Shown in pieces: positions 49,790 to 58,744 of a stretch of DNA of 64,000 bases. The DNA is from Crocosphaera sp. UHCC 0190 (GTDB lineage Bacteria > Cyanobacteriota > Cyanobacteriia > Cyanobacteriales > Microcystaceae): NCBI RefSeq assembly GCF_034932065.1, contig NZ_JAYGHP010000001.1, forward strand, positions 372,001 to 436,000, given 5' to 3'. Below the pieces are notes generated by a model, which was not told the DNA's origin, searched no databases, and saw only the letters and a list, made by a program, of their open reading frames with translations. Numbering within the stretch: position 1 is the first letter of the stretch; each line of letters opens with the position of its first letter. The translations under genes and the position numbers were made by a program.

Positions 49790-50214
49790 TGTTAGTAATT
49801 CCTAGGGGTTGTATCGATTTAATCCTGGGCTAAAAAGGAGCCAGACTAGGGAATGAGAATAACAACACTGAATCCTTTTTGTCTCCTAAACAAATTGTAA
49901 CTAATTTTACCAACAAATCAATCACCCAAAAGGGATGTTTATTTTGATTCCTTGACATTTGCGGAACATCTGGGACTTATCCTCTGTCATTCTTGACTGG
50001 TGGTCCTAAAGTTGGATTATAGGCAATTTACCGTAGTTTTCCAGATGTATGAGTGCAGGAAAATCTTGAGGTAAAGTGTCAGATTTTTGTTGTCTTATGG
50101 TTGCTGAAAGGGCATACTTTCATCCAAAATAAGATACCCTAAATTAACGATCTTTAGTATCATCAAAGCGAAAACGTCCCCCAATTATTTAATTTTATAG
50201 GTTTTGACGAGGAT
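49790..50214. other. 425-bp intergenic region, no gene seen
   Basis: Between the divergent GNAT gene and the NlpC/P60 gene. I see no ORF with protein character, no repeat shared with the rest of the window, and no strong hairpin or terminator. Promoters for both flanking genes are expected here; no box is convincing. Confidence 0.5.
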
Positions 50215-50925
50215 ATGTTAGTATTGCCTTCCCCGATAACATCCCTAGAATTATTACCACCATCAGCTTCTGGAGAATATTGCTGTCGTGTTCCCCTCAA
50301 CTTATATAGTTCTTCTACGGGGGAGGAATTAGCCACTCAAGCGGCAAAGGGAAGACATTTGAAGGTTTTAGAAGCCACTGTCAAAGAAACAGCTATTCAA
50401 GTGCAACTCTGTGAGGAAGGTTACACCGCTTGGCTACCTTTATCTGATCTTAATGTTTTAGAACCTGCGAAACAACCCTATCGAAGCATTGTTGTTTCTC
50501 GTCGTGAGATTGAAAAGCGTCTCCCCGAAATTATCGCTTTTACCAAAGCAGCAATGAACCAACCCAATTATTATTTATGGGGGGGAACGGTGGGGCCAAA
50601 TTATGATTGTTCAGGACTCATGCAAGGGGCATTTTCCGCATCAGGAATTTGGTTACCAAGAGATTCTTATCAACAAGAAGCCTTTTGTAAAAAGATTAGT
50701 TATGGGGAATTATTGCCAGGAGATTTAATCTTTTTCGGCACAGAAAGGGTTGATCATGTTGCTCTTTATTTAGGGGATGGATACTATATTCATAGTTCCG
50801 GTCAAGCGGTTGGTAGAAATAGAATTGCGATTGATCCTTTATCTAATCAAGGAGACAAAATTAGCAAAGGATACTATGAAAAATTGTGGAGTTTTGGTCG
50901 GGTAATGTATAGTTATTGTTCTTGA
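50215..50925 (+). CDS. NlpC/P60 peptidoglycan endopeptidase with SH3b domain
   Basis: 236 residues without a signal peptide. The N-terminal SH3b-like domain (about 10-90) is followed by the NlpC/P60 catalytic domain with YDCSGLMQ (C132), RVDHVALYLG (H181) and YYIHSSG (H193). The same architecture was described for cyanobacterial gamma-D-glutamyl-L-diamino acid endopeptidases (AvPCP and NpPCP), which act on short muropeptides in cell-wall recycling. Lack of an export signal agrees with a cytosolic recycling role. Separate from the convergent prmC gene by 38 bp. Confidence 0.93.
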   Translation: MLVLPSPITSLELLPPSASGEYCCRVPLNLYSSSTGEELATQAAKGRHLKVLEATVKETAIQVQLCEEGYTAWLPLSDLNVLEPAKQPYRSIVVSRREIEKRLPEIIAFTKAAMNQPNYYLWGGTVGPNYDCSGLMQGAFSASGIWLPRDSYQQEAFCKKISYGELLPGDLIFFGTERVDHVALYLGDGYYIHSSGQAVGRNRIAIDPLSNQGDKISKGYYEKLWSFGRVMYSYCS

Positions 50926-50963
50926 TTTAACTATATCAATGATCATTAATAGGATAGATACTA

Positions 50964-51893
50964 TTAGCAGCGATAAGCTAAAGCAAACCGCCCGATTCCT
51001 GCTAAATCTGGTAAAATTTTTACCCCTTGATAATAAGAAGAATCTTGTAATAATTGTGCCACTATTTCCCCTTGTCCCGCCATCATTTCAATCAACCAAA
51101 CCCCACCAGAAACCAGATAATTAGGGGCAGTTTCTATCAAATAACAAATCGATTCTAACCCATCTACTCCCCCATCTAAGGCTAAATAAGGTTCATGCTG
51201 TCTGACTTCTGGTTGCAGTTGAGAAAGCATCTCCGTGGGAATATAAGGAGGGTTCGATACCATTCCACTGACTTTCCCTTTCAAGTTAATCAGGGGACTC
51301 CACCATGATCCTTGATAAAAGTCTATTTTTTGGGAAAATCCCAAATTAGCGGCGTTTTCTTCGGCAATGGCTAGGGCTTCTCTGCTAGTATCAATAGCAT
51401 GAATGATCCCTTGAGGAAAGATCTCCCCTAGTCCCAAAGCGATCGCCCCGCTACCTGTCCCCAAATCCACCCAATTTCCCGATGCTAGGTGAGGGTTTAA
51501 ACTATCTTGAGACGCTTTTAAGGCAAAATCAATGATTAATTCGGTTTCAGGACGAGGAATTAACACCGAAGGGGAAACCTTCAAAGAAAAGTTCCGCCAA
51601 GGTGTAACCCCCACTAAATACTGAACGGGAACCCTTTCTTTCAGACGACGTTCCCATAGTTGAGTTAACTCAGATAGGGGCAATTTTAAGGGAATTTGCG
51701 TACCGCGAAGGGGATCTCTTCGAGATCGCCCCACAAAAGAATTTAACCGCAAGGAAAGGGAATCTAATTGAGCGATTTCTTGAAGTAACCAATCTACTTC
51801 TGTGGGATCAATATCAGCCTCTATCGCTGCTTGTTTCGCCCAATTTCGCCAGTTATCTAATGCTTGACCTGATACGCTATAATCCACAACCAT
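50964..51893 (-). CDS. prmC: Release factor glutamine methyltransferase
   Basis: 309 residues. The N-terminal helical domain is followed by the class I SAM fold. Motif I is VDLGTGSGAIALGL (142-155), and the catalytic NPPYIP is at 214-219. PRPETELI before motif I is typical of PrmC/HemK. It methylates the glutamine of the GGQ motif in RF1 and RF2 to speed peptide release. It lies 5 bp after the Tic22-like gene on the same strand, suggesting an operon. Confidence 0.95.
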   Translation of the reverse strand: MVVDYSVSGQALDNWRNWAKQAAIEADIDPTEVDWLLQEIAQLDSLSLRLNSFVGRSRRDPLRGTQIPLKLPLSELTQLWERRLKERVPVQYLVGVTPWRNFSLKVSPSVLIPRPETELIIDFALKASQDSLNPHLASGNWVDLGTGSGAIALGLGEIFPQGIIHAIDTSREALAIAEENAANLGFSQKIDFYQGSWWSPLINLKGKVSGMVSNPPYIPTEMLSQLQPEVRQHEPYLALDGGVDGLESICYLIETAPNYLVSGGVWLIEMMAGQGEIVAQLLQDSSYYQGVKILPDLAGIGRFALAYRC

Positions 51894-51898
51894 AGTTA

Positions 51899-52642
51899 TT
51901 AACGTTGATTTTGGGGTTTGGTTTGATTAGCGCGAATCACTTGCATCATTTCTTCTGACGGCCAAAATCGGATATTTTTTAATAGGGCATTATCTTGTTG
52001 TTCTAAGTTAGCAATTAAATCACTCAGACCAACAAGCTCAACTTGAATCTCTGCTGCCAAATCGGGCTTAGATTTTTTTACGGTTTCTATCCATTCTTGA
52101 ACCGTTGCTCTTTCAAAAAATACTGGCACAACCTGCTTATTATCTTTTTCTATAGTTAAGTAGGATCGATCTGATTTGATTCTCACTAGGTAAAGGGGAA
52201 CATCACCGCGATATTCTTGACCATTAGCACTAGCAAGTTTTTTCGCCTCTTCTATTTCCGTTATCGTAGGAATATATTGCAGCAATAAACGTTTATTTGG
52301 GCTAGAATTTTTTCTAATAGTATCATAAATTGTTCCCAAGGGCAGAACTTGGACAGTGTATAAATTACCAATATCTGGACTTTTTTGTTTTAATTGAGTG
52401 AGTAATTGTTGAGCATCTTTTTGACTCATAAACACAGGAATGACTGTCTTATTGTCTTCGACTTGGCGAGCAATAGGAGAACCCTTATCATTCAACAAAC
52501 TAAAAACCGGAATGCCACTTAATAATCCGACAATTTCTGCTTGGGGCAGTGCCAAAACGGGTAAGGGCTGTACTAAGCAAGTAGAGATCAAAGGACTTGC
52601 TATTAATCCTAGGGCTAAACTCCAATGAATTAAAGTCTTCAT
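51899..52642 (-). CDS. Tic22-like protein
   Basis: 247 residues. Signal peptide about 1-32 (WSLALGLIASPLISTCLVQPLPVLA). The two-lobed pattern of Tic22 is visible: a first half with GIPVFSLLNDKGSPI and VIPVFMSQKDAQQLLTQLKQKSPD, and a second with VPLYLVR and VVPVFFERATVQEWIETVKKSKPD, each a beta strand followed by a helix. The protein is periplasmic in cyanobacteria, where Tic22 assists outer-membrane biogenesis, and it is the ancestor of the plastid import factor. Followed by prmC at 5 bp. Confidence 0.92.
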   Translation of the reverse strand: MKTLIHWSLALGLIASPLISTCLVQPLPVLALPQAEIVGLLSGIPVFSLLNDKGSPIARQVEDNKTVIPVFMSQKDAQQLLTQLKQKSPDIGNLYTVQVLPLGTIYDTIRKNSSPNKRLLLQYIPTITEIEEAKKLASANGQEYRGDVPLYLVRIKSDRSYLTIEKDNKQVVPVFFERATVQEWIETVKKSKPDLAAEIQVELVGLSDLIANLEQQDNALLKNIRFWPSEEMMQVIRANQTKPQNQR

Positions 52643-52746
52643 TTCGTCTTTTTGCTTTACATTATAACGTGCTTGACATCAGTTCGGGTGACAGATGAGT
52701 GTGGGGATTGTGAGGAGCAATAATCAAAGCTCATAAAAAGCCCTAG

Positions 52747-53061
52747 CTAAAGATTCCACAAAGCTTGTTGAATTTGTTGAAATTTTGGCCAACAACGATC
52801 TCCAAGGGTTCCAGGAATATCATTATTTTGAGCAACCACCGTCACTAAAATTTTGCCTTGTTTTTGCCTTGAATATTCAATTAATACATCAACAATAATA
52901 AAAGAAGACAGAGGAACTTTACCCGGAAAATCTCTCGCTTTCACGTAGTCGTTTCCTTGATAAATGACTTCCAACTCACATTCCTTCAAACGTTGACTAA
53001 TCAAGGAGGGAATTTGTTCCGCAGAAGTCCCAACCCAACAATCATAATTATATCGAGCCAT
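52747..53061 (-). CDS. Conserved hypothetical protein
   Basis: 104 residues from ATG 53061 (MARYNYDCW), preferred to the TTG- or ATG-type extension to 53175 because the extension has poor composition. The protein alternates strands and helices (CELEVIYQGNDYVKARDFPGKVPLSSFIIVDVLIEYSRQKQGKILVTVVAQNND), like a small alpha/beta sandwich. Two cysteines are present. I recognise no named domain. It is the last gene of a minus-strand group upstream of Tic22, 104 bp away. Confidence 0.65.
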   Translation of the reverse strand: MARYNYDCWVGTSAEQIPSLISQRLKECELEVIYQGNDYVKARDFPGKVPLSSFIIVDVLIEYSRQKQGKILVTVVAQNNDIPGTLGDRCWPKFQQIQQALWNL

Positions 53062-53161
53062 AGTCAAAATTATCCTAAAATTTGGGTTTACTAAATCTTT
53101 TTTCAGGATAACCAGGCTTTGGTAAAGAACTCGCAAATATATGATTGTTTGGTCTAATTTG

Positions 53162-53659
53162 TTATTCTTCTTCAAGTAAGCTCAAGATTGTGTCTTCTCT
53201 TTGGCTGAGAAAAGGACGATCAATTTTTCCCAGTTCCCCTAAAAATCCTTTGACGGAATCTTCTAAATTTTCTAGGCTGAGTTTAGACAAGCGATCGCTG
53301 ATTCTTTTCATTTCCTGTTGTTGTTGAGAAGAATAATAAAAGTCTTTTAAATTTTCTATTTTTACCTGAATTATGCCATCCCAAGTTCTTACCAAACAAG
53401 AAAAATTAAGCACTTCTTCTACAATACACCATTGACCATTTCTCCCCTTAAGATCAGGATTTCCTTTAATCATAATTTGAGCGACTTCACCCACACGCCA
53501 AGGGTTAGGAACGGGACGACGCTCACGAATCTGATCAACAATACTTTTAGATTGATGTTTAGAATACTCTTTAACTAAGGGTTTAATTCCAACTTTTTTA
53601 GAATAGTTACCTCGTTGATTATGGATGGCTTGATTTAAGGGTTGAACTGACTTTTTCAT
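53162..53659 (-). CDS. Conserved hypothetical protein with SH3/KOW-like segment
   Basis: 165 residues from ATG 53659; a longer frame from 53704 would add a short hydrophobic leader and cannot be excluded. Basic N-terminus (KKSVQPLNQAIHNQRGNYSKKVGIKPLVKEYSKHQ). Then a small beta domain (VGEVAQIMIKGNPDLKGRNGQWCIVEEVLNFSCLVRTWDGIIQVKIENLKDF) like an SH3/KOW fold, and a helical tail (QQQQEMKRISDRLSKLSLENLEDSVKGFLGEL). This suggests a nucleic-acid or protein-binding role. No name is recognised. Confidence 0.65.
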   Translation of the reverse strand: MKKSVQPLNQAIHNQRGNYSKKVGIKPLVKEYSKHQSKSIVDQIRERRPVPNPWRVGEVAQIMIKGNPDLKGRNGQWCIVEEVLNFSCLVRTWDGIIQVKIENLKDFYYSSQQQQEMKRISDRLSKLSLENLEDSVKGFLGELGKIDRPFLSQREDTILSLLEEE

Positions 53660-53875
53660 CTTGGATAGTATGGCGGTTGGTAGAAGAAAACCAATAAAAA
53701 ACAAAGCAGCAAAGAAAGTAAAATCGAGAAAAAAGACTCGTTTTTCCTCGATTATTTAATTCACACAAAACGCTCTGAAGAAATATAAAGGGTTTAATGT
53801 TTTTTGCTTTGTTTCTATTATACCACAAAAAATAGCAATAAGAATAACCATCAATTATCTTGAAGTTCTTCCTAA

Positions 53876-54031
53876 TTTTCCACAACTTTGATCAGTTTTT
53901 TTTCAGTCAGAAACCCAAAAACATTACCGAGAGAAAAGGTTTCATCAAATACTATGATTAAGATAGGTTATTAAATCTCTGTGGAAAAAACCCCTAGGTT
54001 TGTGGAAATCTTCTGAAAAGCATGGGGAAAA
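53876..54031. promoter_or_regulatory. Cluster of DnaA-box-like 9-mers
   Basis: TTTTCCACA at 53876-53884 (plus), TGTGGAAAA at 53980-53988, TGTGGAAAT at 54001-54009 and TGGGGAAAA at 54023-54031 (all minus orientation). The last three start 21 and 22 bp apart, two helical turns. TTTTCCACA is the cyanobacterial DnaA box. The gap 53660-54118 is otherwise AT-rich with no credible gene. Could be part of a replication origin or a DnaA-controlled promoter for mtnA. Confidence 0.5.
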
Positions 54032-54118
54032 GTTTCTCGGTTAAGAAAAATGTCCGTAAAGACCTTGACAAAATTCACAAACCAACCAAATTATGGCAAG
54101 ATAAGATTAAGTTTTTTG

Positions 54119-55168
54119 ATGAATATTCCCATGAATCCTATCTATCCCGTTGTTTGGTCTAATAACAAAGTATTACTCATCGATCAAACCTGTTTACCTA
54201 ATCAATATACTCTAGTTGAAATTAGTCGTTATGAAGACATGGCTAAAGCCATTAAAACCATGATTGTACGAGGGGCCCCGGCCATTGGAGTCGCCGCCGC
54301 TTATGGGATGTATTTAGGGGCAAGAGAAATTCAATCTCAAGACAGAGAGATTTTTCTCAAACAATTAGAAGAAGTTGCTGAAATATTGCGTCAAACTCGC
54401 CCCACTGCGGTTAATCTTTTTTGGGCAATTTCTCGGATATTAAAAATTGCTTATGAAACCATTGGAACCGTTGAAGAGATCAAAAATATTCTTTTACAAA
54501 CTGCCCAACTTATTCAAACAGAAGATCTCCAAACTTGTCAAGGGATCGGCAATAATGGCCTCGAAATTTTACCAACTAACCCCAAAAAATTGACGATTCT
54601 CACCCATTGTAATGCAGGAGCTTTAGCTACCGCAGGATATGGAACAGCTTTAGGGGTAATTCGTTCTGCTTGGACGGCAGGACGTTTAAAAAGGGTTTAT
54701 GCTGATGAAACTAGACCCCGTTTACAAGGGGCAAAATTGACTGCCTGGGAATGTGTACAAGAACAGATTCCTGTTACCGTTATTAGTGATAATATGGCAG
54801 CCCATTGTATGAAACAAGGACTAATTGATTTAGTGGTTGTAGGTGCTGATAGAATTGCTGCGAATGGGGATGCTGCGAATAAAATTGGCACTTATGGACT
54901 AGCTGTTGTTTCTAAAATGCACCAGGTTCCTTTTTATGTGGCTGCCCCCCTTTCTACCGTTGATTTTGAGTTAGAAACTGGCGAACAAATTCCCATAGAA
55001 GAACGCGACCCCTCAGAAATTTATCAAGTAGGAAATACTCGAATTTGTGCCGATGGGGTAGATTATTATAATCCGGCTTTTGATGTGACTCCTGCTGCAT
55101 TAATTACTGGGATTATTACTGAACAAAAAACTGTGAAACCGAGTGAACTGATTACGTTAAAAGAGTAA
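54119..55168 (+). CDS. mtnA: S-methyl-5-thioribose-1-phosphate isomerase
   Basis: 349 residues from ATG 54119 (ATG 54131 also possible; the frame back to 54050 overlaps the DnaA-box region and is unlikely). Motifs: [36 protein letters not shown] (catalytic Cys), [18 protein letters not shown], and [24 protein letters not shown] (catalytic Asp). It belongs to the eIF2B-alpha/MtnA family and converts methylthioribose-1-phosphate to methylthioribulose-1-phosphate in the methionine salvage pathway. No other salvage genes are in the window. Complete. Confidence 0.96.
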   Translation: MNIPMNPIYPVVWSNNKVLLIDQTCLPNQYTLVEISRYEDMAKAIKTMIVRGAPAIGVAAAYGMYLGAREIQSQDREIFLKQLEEVAEILRQTRPTAVNLFWAISRILKIAYETIGTVEEIKNILLQTAQLIQTEDLQTCQGIGNNGLEILPTNPKKLTILTHCNAGALATAGYGTALGVIRSAWTAGRLKRVYADETRPRLQGAKLTAWECVQEQIPVTVISDNMAAHCMKQGLIDLVVVGADRIAANGDAANKIGTYGLAVVSKMHQVPFYVAAPLSTVDFELETGEQIPIEERDPSEIYQVGNTRICADGVDYYNPAFDVTPAALITGIITEQKTVKPSELITLKE

Positions 55169-55236
55169 TCGAGTTCTCAAATTAATGAGAGAAAAAGAAG
55201 CATGAATTATCCAATAATTATTTATCCCTACTCTCA

Positions 55237-56805
55237 CTAATTAGGTGTTTTCACAAAACTGAATACTATTAATTCTAGACAAAATCCAATCATAAAACCA
55301 AATAAATGACTCATAATACTCACTTGAGGGATAAGAAAATCAGAGATAAATTGTAACCCTAGCATTGTTAGCATTATCAAAAATCTTTTGCGATTAATAG
55401 ATGATTTTTCCTGCCACCATTTTCGTAAAAAGATGGCCGTTAAACTGCCGACTAATCCCATAATTGAAGCGGAAGCACCCACTAAAATATAATCAAGGTT
55501 ATTGGTATAAATGGCTAAATAACTAAATAAAAACATGGCTCCAATACCACTGGCAAAATAAATGATTAAGTATCGATAAACTTGACTGAGAGATTCAACT
55601 AAACCACCAATCACATAAAGACCAATCATATTCATTAATAAATGCAGCCATCCATAATGTAGAAAATTAGCTGTAATTAATCGCCAAAATTGTCCTTCCC
55701 AAACCATCATAGGAACTAAAGCTCCTAAATCATATAAAGTCTCAATATCTTCGCTACCACCTAAGCTAATTTCTGCTATAAATGCTAAGATATTAATTAA
55801 AATAATTATTTGAGTTATCCTCTGTTTTCTATGAGTAAAAATAAGAGAAAGTTGAGAAGATTTTTGTCTTTTAAACTGAAGCATATAAAGAATTTTACAA
55901 GAACTCTCATTTAAAGATTTTTTGAGATTACAAGGCGGTTTATTTAATCGCCAGTTGATAGCATTACTCAGAATTAGGTTATGATTTGAACATAATTTTA
56001 AAAGCTTATATTTGTGATCTTTTTTAGGATTAATGGCCATTTGTACCGTAAGCAACCAAAATTCTTGTAACTCTTGTGGATAAAAAGATAAAGACTGTTT
56101 AAAAAGTTCTTGAACCGCCAATGTTTGTCCAGAAAAAGCAAAAATATAAAGATAAATCAAATGAATTTTTGATAAACTTCTTGATTTTAAAAGTTTAGAT
56201 TCAACAGATAACGCCTCTTGAAATAATCGATTAAGTTGCCCCGTTTCTCCTAAAGATCTGATATAATAAACAAGTAAAGTGGCATCATTCCATAAAATTT
56301 TTGGCTTAACTTTACTATCAAACCATTCTAGACAACCTTGCCAATCTGCTCTAATTTCATAGATAGAAGCCTGACGATAATAAGCAATAATTGATTCACA
56401 TTGATTAGAAGATTGTAGCCTCTTAATTCCTGACTCTATTTGACCAGCTTTTGCCATTTCTAAGGCAAAAATTAATTGTAAATAGTCTCGCCAAATTGGA
56501 GTAGGATGAAGCCAAAACAACCTAGATAATAGTTGACTGGCTCTTTGATAATTTTGTATTTCAATTAAACGATTTAACCTAGTTAATACCCAAGCAGGAA
56601 ACCACAGAAAAATCAGACATAAACTTCCCCCTAACCAACTGTTGAAGGGCGAATCAAGTAAGGATAGAATCAAGGTAATGGCAAAAATAATCACACTAAG
56701 AATAATCCAGCCATCTTTCTTCGGTAGAATTCCTTGAACTACCCGAATAATAACGAGAAGACAAGAAAAATAAGTAATTATGATAACAATTGTTTCTACA
56801 TCCAT
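55237..56805 (-). CDS. Rhomboid intramembrane serine protease with long N-terminal helical domain
   Basis: 522 residues. Two or three N-terminal membrane segments (about 1-75), then a soluble helical region of about 240 residues resembling TPR-type repeats (AKAGQIESGIKRLQSSNQCESIIAYYRQASIYEIRADWQGCLEWF). The rhomboid domain (about 330-520) has NFLHYGWLHLLMNMIGLYVIG, the nucleophile in GASASIMG (S445) and the dyad His in SHLFGF (H500). It cleaves membrane helices. The cytosolic or periplasmic N-domain may select substrates. Ends with FSFVKTPN. It converges with mtnA. Confidence 0.92.
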   Translation of the reverse strand: MDVETIVIIITYFSCLLVIIRVVQGILPKKDGWIILSVIIFAITLILSLLDSPFNSWLGGSLCLIFLWFPAWVLTRLNRLIEIQNYQRASQLLSRLFWLHPTPIWRDYLQLIFALEMAKAGQIESGIKRLQSSNQCESIIAYYRQASIYEIRADWQGCLEWFDSKVKPKILWNDATLLVYYIRSLGETGQLNRLFQEALSVESKLLKSRSLSKIHLIYLYIFAFSGQTLAVQELFKQSLSFYPQELQEFWLLTVQMAINPKKDHKYKLLKLCSNHNLILSNAINWRLNKPPCNLKKSLNESSCKILYMLQFKRQKSSQLSLIFTHRKQRITQIIILINILAFIAEISLGGSEDIETLYDLGALVPMMVWEGQFWRLITANFLHYGWLHLLMNMIGLYVIGGLVESLSQVYRYLIIYFASGIGAMFLFSYLAIYTNNLDYILVGASASIMGLVGSLTAIFLRKWWQEKSSINRKRFLIMLTMLGLQFISDFLIPQVSIMSHLFGFMIGFCLELIVFSFVKTPN

Positions 56806-56836
56806 TGTCCCTTAATGATTTTGAAAAAAAAACAAA

Positions 56837-56870
56837 AAGCGGCAGAATAATTAAGAATTGACTGCCGCTT
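56837..56870. terminator. Bidirectional terminator
   Basis: AAGCGGCAG (56837-56845) pairs exactly with CTGCCGCTT (56862-56870). On the minus strand it is followed by a T-rich run (complement of 56822-56836), so it terminates the 58-residue gene; on plus it is followed by ATTTTTAA. Confidence 0.75.
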
Positions 56871-56925
56871 ATTTTTAATAATTATCTCCGGTTGAGTGAG
56901 GTTTAAATCTGAGAAGTTAAGAATC

Positions 56926-57102
56926 TTAGGTTTCCTGGGGAAATGTCAGGTCAAATTCTTCAATAAGTTCATCGAGTTCTTCCAGAGCTTGTTTGACATC
57001 CACCCGTAAAATTCCTAAATCGGGTTTTTCTAAAAGTTCCACTAAAAATCCTCGCTTACTTTCAATTAGTTTCACTTTTTCTCGAATCGTTTCTTGATTC
57101 AT
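56926..57102 (-). CDS. Small acidic/helical protein, 58 residues
   Basis: ATG at 57102 with AGGATC eight bases upstream, stop at 56926-56928. The sequence starts MNQETIREKVKLIESKRGF, continues LVELLEKPDLGILRVDVKQALEELDELIEEF, and ends DLTFPQET. It is one long amphipathic helix pair with coding-like composition and a downstream terminator. I believe it is a real conserved cyanobacterial gene, but I cannot name a family. The region 57103-57282 between it and the DUF2854 gene is the shared divergent promoter region. Confidence 0.7.
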   Translation of the reverse strand: MNQETIREKVKLIESKRGFLVELLEKPDLGILRVDVKQALEELDELIEEFDLTFPQET

Positions 57103-57282
57103 TTTTTTGATCCTAAAACTAGCACTAACTCTAGCATAAACAATCTTGTCTCCCCCAGGCTAGTCTTCTATCAAGATCAGCCCAAAAAATCAGTTATTTA
57201 CTCCTGAGCATTGGCCCCTTTTCTTAAAGACCATTGACCAGCATAATGAAATTTAAAGCGATCGCAAAATAAAGGACTTTTT

Positions 57283-57843
57283 ATGTTACGCCAACTTTCC
57301 TTAGCCCGTGTAGGATTGACCGTGGGGGGACTCTTAACCCTAATGGGCTTTGTGGCCTATGCTACTGATCATCCTACCCTAAATTTAGCCGGATTTTTCT
57401 ATGGTGTGCCGATTTTACTAGGAGGACTAGCCCTCAAAGCGGCAGAATTGAAACCCATTCCCTTTAGTCAACCGACCCCTCCAGATGTTCTTGCCTTAAG
57501 AGAACAACAAGCAACCTCTACCCAAAATCAAATCCGTAAAGATGTGACCCGTTATCGCTATGGTCAAGAAGCCCATCTTGATGATACTTTGGCACGGTTG
57601 GGGTTAAGTCCTACCGATGAAGATAGACCCTTATTAGTAGCAATAAGAGAGGAAAAATTTGAGGGAAATTATGCCTTGATTCTAGAGTTTAACTCGCCCT
57701 TTATTACCTTAGAAACTTGGAACGATAAACAAGAGAAAATCGAGAAATTTTTTGGCCCTGGTATTTATGCAAAAATTAATCCACAAGAAGATAATCAAAT
57801 TGATGTGGCGTTAATTAGTTTAGGTCAAGCTGAAGGCAATTAG
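57283..57843 (+). CDS. DUF2854 membrane protein
   Basis: 186 residues. Two membrane segments (about 10-28 and 33-52) include RVGLTVGGLLTLMGFVAYATDHPTLNLAGFFYGVPILLGGLALKAAELKPIPF, the family hallmark. A cytosolic domain follows: DVTRYRYGQEAHLDDTLARLGLSPTDEDRPLLVAIREE and LEFNSPFITLETWNDKQEKIEKFFGPGI. DUF2854 occurs in cyanobacteria and plant plastids; function not established. HIP1-containing sequence lies just upstream. Converges with the DUF4079 gene. Confidence 0.9.
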   Translation: MLRQLSLARVGLTVGGLLTLMGFVAYATDHPTLNLAGFFYGVPILLGGLALKAAELKPIPFSQPTPPDVLALREQQATSTQNQIRKDVTRYRYGQEAHLDDTLARLGLSPTDEDRPLLVAIREEKFEGNYALILEFNSPFITLETWNDKQEKIEKFFGPGIYAKINPQEDNQIDVALISLGQAEGN

Positions 57844-57898
57844 AAAACAATGGGGGAAGAAAAAAGTAGGTTAATTATGCCTCATCCCCCAAACCTGA

Positions 57899-58372
57899 TT
57901 ATGAGATTTTATCAAGAATTTTCTGGACAATCTCCATCCCGCTTACCGCTTGCCAACCAAATAAACCTACAATCGCAGTATTTAGGGTAATATGGGTATA
58001 ACGAGCGAATTCATTACCCTTTTGCATTAAAGGTGAAAGAGAAGCTGAGACAGCAATCAATCCTGTCATGCTTAACCCCACTAATAAATGGGGACCAAAA
58101 AAGAGTTTACCATTATTGATATAGGTGATGGCCATACCGCCAATATTCCCTAATACCATCAACCCCAAAAGTAAGGAACCTAATTGATAATGACGATTAC
58201 GAAAATCTTTTGGTAATAATTCTTTTTTAAGTTCTTTGTCAGCCGTACGGGTGCGTCGCCATTGAATGCCTAAATATAGTGCATAAACTGTCAATCCAAA
58301 CAAAACCCACATGAGAAGGGGATGACCAAATTGCGACCAGACTTTGATCGGTTCTGGAATTTCGATTGCCAT
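57899..58372 (-). CDS. DUF4079 membrane protein
   Basis: 157 residues with four membrane segments. The pattern HPLLMWVLFGLTVYALYLGIQWRRTRTADKELKKELLPKDFRNRHYQLGSLLLGLMVLGNIGGMAITYINNGKLFFGPHLLVGLSMTGLIAVSASLSPLMQKG...ARYTHITLN is DUF4079. Conserved histidines in the helices (H17, H60-, H93-, H126-type positions) resemble cytochrome b561-like haem ligands. A thylakoid or plasma-membrane redox role is therefore suspected from family resemblance only. Found in cyanobacteria and plastids. Confidence 0.88.
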   Translation of the reverse strand: MAIEIPEPIKVWSQFGHPLLMWVLFGLTVYALYLGIQWRRTRTADKELKKELLPKDFRNRHYQLGSLLLGLMVLGNIGGMAITYINNGKLFFGPHLLVGLSMTGLIAVSASLSPLMQKGNEFARYTHITLNTAIVGLFGWQAVSGMEIVQKILDKIS

Positions 58373-58441
58373 AGAGATTTCCCTAGCCTAAGTTACAACT
58401 GTTACAAAACTTAACTTAACATAATCCTAGACAATAATGAA

Positions 58442-58699
58442 CTATTTTTGCAAGCGAACCACATACCATTGTAAATAACTATCTGGGCCCACATCGAGAT
58501 CGCAAAAATTTTCCATTAAATACTGTGCTTGACCTTCAACTGAGGGAATTTTTACCAATTCTCTCGGTAAATCATCCTGACGAGTTAATAAGATAGCTTT
58601 GAGCTTTTCTAAAAGTTCCTCTGCGGTTAAAAATTGTTCTGGTTGGTCAGGTTCGAGGACAACAAAACCATCCTCTTGATACATAATTGAATCTGGCAT
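58442..58699 (-). CDS. CRR7-domain protein (chlororespiratory reduction 7)
   Basis: 85 residues. The sequence YQEDGFVVLEPDQPEQFLTAEELLEKLKAILLTRQDDLPRELVKIPSVEGQAQYLMENFCDLDVGPDSYLQWYVVRLQK matches the CRR7 domain. In plants CRR7 is needed for assembly of the chloroplast NDH-1 complex (subcomplex A); the cyanobacterial protein may have a related role in NDH-1 biogenesis. Soluble, mixed alpha/beta. It lies 45 bp before the next minus-strand gene's end and is probably in one transcription unit with it. Confidence 0.9.
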   Translation of the reverse strand: MPDSIMYQEDGFVVLEPDQPEQFLTAEELLEKLKAILLTRQDDLPRELVKIPSVEGQAQYLMENFCDLDVGPDSYLQWYVVRLQK

Positions 58700-58744
58700 A
58701 AGTTTAGAAAAAAAGGGTAAGTTTCAGCAAAAATTTTCAGATAT

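Noticed and set aside
53619..53885. 88-codon reverse ORF
   Set aside because: Aromatic-rich product of AT-rich DNA, overlaps the 53162-53659 gene and a DnaA-box-like site.
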